From an uncultured Coprococcus sp. (GTDB lineage: Bacteria; Bacillota_A; Clostridia; Lachnospirales; Lachnospiraceae), in contig CAAGAB010000093.1 of assembly GCA_900767685.1 (NCBI GenBank), forward strand, positions 1-6,017: DNA of 6,017 bases. Direction: 5' to 3'. Below are positions 4,661 through 6,017 of the stretch, one piece after another; the first letter of the stretch is position 1, and every line of letters starts with the position of its first letter. The position numbers and the translations under genes were made by a program. The notes under the pieces were generated by a model that ran no database searches, was not told the DNA's origin, and worked only from the letters and a program-made list of their open reading frames with translations.

Positions 4661-6017
4661 TTATTCGATACCTCCTGCAGCGTATTTCATTATCTCTTCC
4701 TGTGAAAGCTCGTCCTTTGACAGTTTCTTAACAAGTCTTCCGGCTCTCACAACACACACGTTATCGCACATGTTGATGATCTCAGGAAGCTCACTTGATA
4801 CCATGATTATCGCTATGCCTTCCTTTGCCAGTTCGTTTATAACTGTGTATATCTCAAACTTTGCATTTACGTCAACACCTCTGGTTGGCTCATCCAGAAT
4901 GAGCACATCAGGCTTGGTTGCAAGCCATTTGCCCAGAACCACCTTCTGCTGGTTTCCGCCTGACAGGCTGCCCGCCTCAATCTCAGACGATGCCGCCTTT
5001 ATCCTCAGTCTCTGTGAATAATGGTCAATTACCTCGCCTCGTTTTCTCTCACTTATAGCGATTCCGTTCATATAGAATCTGAGGGATGAAAGTGTGAGGT
5101 TGAATGCCACGCTGTTGCCAAGTACCAATCCCTGTTTCTTTCTGTCCTCCGGAACCAGTGCTATGCCTGCCTTGATAGCCTGCATTGGATTCTTGAAGTG
5201 AACCGGTTTTCCTCCGAGTATCACCTCTCCCGATGTGAGCCGTGTTGCGCCAAATATCGCCTCCATGATCTCACTTCGTCCGGCACCTACCAGACCTGAG
5301 AATCCCAGGATCTCGCCCTTATGTACTGAAAAACTTATATCTTCAAAGACCCCTGTCTGAGAAAGATTCTTTACCTCCAGAGCTGTCTCCGCTTTGTCCA
5401 TGTCACAGTAATCTCTGGCATAGAAGCTCTCCAGATCTCTTCCTACCATCATTGCCACCAGCTCGTTCGGGTTGGTCTCAGATGTCTTTTTTGTTCCTAC
5501 GTATGCACCATCCCTGATGACGGTAACTCTGTCAGATATTCTGAAGAGCTCCTCCATTCTGTGGGAGATGTAGATTATACTTACCTTTTTCTTTCTGAGA
5601 TTTTCAATAATCTCAAATAACTGCTCAACCTCCTCATTTGAAAGAGATGAGGTTGGCTCATCCATAACTATTATCTTGCCGTTGAATGAGACCGCCTTGA
5701 CGATCTCCACCATCTGCTGCTGTGCGATGGTCAGATTCTCTACTATCGTGTCTGCTTTTATATTCACACCGAGGGATGATATCATCTCCTCTGCTCTTCT
5801 GTTCATCTCTGCAAAGTCCAATGTTCCAAGTTTTGTCCTTATCTCTCTTCCGAGAAACAGGTTCTGTGCCACCGAAAGATATGGAACAAGTACGATCTCC
5901 TGATGTATTATTCCTATACCATTCTCTCTGGCAGCCGGAACTCCGTTGATCTTTACCTCCTTGCCATTTACCTTGATGATTCCGCTGTCAGGCTGGTAAA
6001 TTCCGCCGAGGACCTTG
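4661..6017 (-). CDS. Sugar ABC transporter ATP-binding protein, RbsA/CUT2 type (5' end outside window)
   Basis: This is the energising subunit of a CUT2-class sugar importer, with two ATPase domains in one chain on the cytoplasmic face of the membrane. The frame stays open to the window edge: 451 residues are visible and roughly 45-50 N-terminal ones, including the first Walker A, are missing compared with the usual ~500. Domain 1 shows the Q-loop (IIHQE, near 5914), a degenerate signature LTIAQQQ (near 5734-5714), Walker B IIVMDEPTSSL (near 5674) and the H-loop ISHR. Domain 2 shows a degenerate Walker A GLVGAGRS (5296-5273), VPEDRKKQG, signature LSGGNQQ (4966-4946) and Walker B LILDEPTRGVD. 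Having one weak site per domain is normal for RbsA-like proteins. A GTG at 5872 is not the start, because family sequence continues upstream of it. The TAA at 4661-4663 lies one base before the permease ATG. The family is certain. The sugar is not shown by this subunit, but the downstream genes point to fructose or a fructoside. Confidence 0.95.
   Translation of the reverse strand, partial: KVLGGIYQPDSGIIKVNGKEVKINGVPAARENGIGIIHQEIVLVPYLSVAQNLFLGREIRTKLGTLDFAEMNRRAEEMISSLGVNIKADTIVENLTIAQQQMVEIVKAVSFNGKIIVMDEPTSSLSNEEVEQLFEIIENLRKKKVSIIYISHRMEELFRISDRVTVIRDGAYVGTKKTSETNPNELVAMMVGRDLESFYARDYCDMDKAETALEVKNLSQTGVFEDISFSVHKGEILGFSGLVGAGRSEIMEAIFGATRLTSGEVILGGKPVHFKNPMQAIKAGIALVPEDRKKQGLVLGNSVAFNLTLSSLRFYMNGIAISERKRGEVIDHYSQRLRIKAASSEIEAGSLSGGNQQKVVLGKWLATKPDVLILDEPTRGVDVNAKFEIYTVINELAKEGIAIIMVSSELPEIINMCDNVCVVRAGRLVKKLSKDELSQEEIMKYAAGGIE

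Noticed and set aside
5273..5296. Second Walker A of the ATPase lacks the usual lysine (GLVGAGRS)
   Set aside because: A degenerate second nucleotide site is normal for RbsA/MglA-type ATPases and is not a sign of inactivation.
4661..5872. GTG at 5872 as the start of the ATPase gene
   Set aside because: The frame stays open to the window edge, and the upstream residues (GGIYQPDSG, IIHQE) are conserved RbsA sequence, so the start lies beyond 6017.
1..6017. CRISPR array, tRNA, rRNA or insertion sequence
   Set aside because: I saw no spaced identical repeats, no cloverleaf-type or rRNA sequence, and no transposase motifs. The only tandem array is the 45-base run at 3551-3595, which has no spacers.

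Overview
The window looks like a chromosomal segment of a Gram-positive, anaerobic gut- or rumen-type Firmicute, most likely a Lachnospiraceae member (Butyrivibrio, Roseburia or Coprococcus-like). This rests on moderate GC in the genes, strong AGGAGG-type ribosome binding sites, an intrinsic GC-hairpin plus T-tract terminator, and the style of the sugar-use genes. The genus is an inference that I cannot test here. Every gene I can support is on the minus strand, so transcription runs from right to left.

Right and centre (about 1003-6017) hold the 3' part of a fructoside-use operon. In order of transcription these are: a sugar ABC transporter ATPase of the RbsA type (5' end beyond the window), an RbsC-type permease, a cytoplasmic glycoside hydrolase family 32 (GH32) beta-fructosidase, and a PfkB-family fructokinase. 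A strong intrinsic terminator at 997-1027 closes the unit. The simplest reading is that a fructose-containing sugar is imported, GH32 releases fructose in the cytoplasm, and the kinase makes fructose 6-phosphate for glycolysis. The substrate-binding lipoprotein and any regulator would lie to the right of the window. A 94-base gap between permease and GH32 carries five 9-base tandem repeats, which also fall inside a possible 27-codon leader frame.

Left (1 to about 996) is AT-rich and of a different character. It has possible promoters next to the terminator, then a broken gene (543-877, with an internal stop and a frameshift at a perfect 19-base palindrome). Next come an intact 100-residue membrane protein with a good ribosome binding site (217-519) and a second broken coding remnant (44-216). 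I cannot name these proteins. The block looks like a small accessory cluster that is decaying.

I see no clear evidence of a wholly new system. The points most worth a second look are the repeat-bearing leader of GH32, the atypical GH32 nucleophile region, the pairing of a monosaccharide-type transporter with an intracellular fructosidase, and the broken small-gene cluster.
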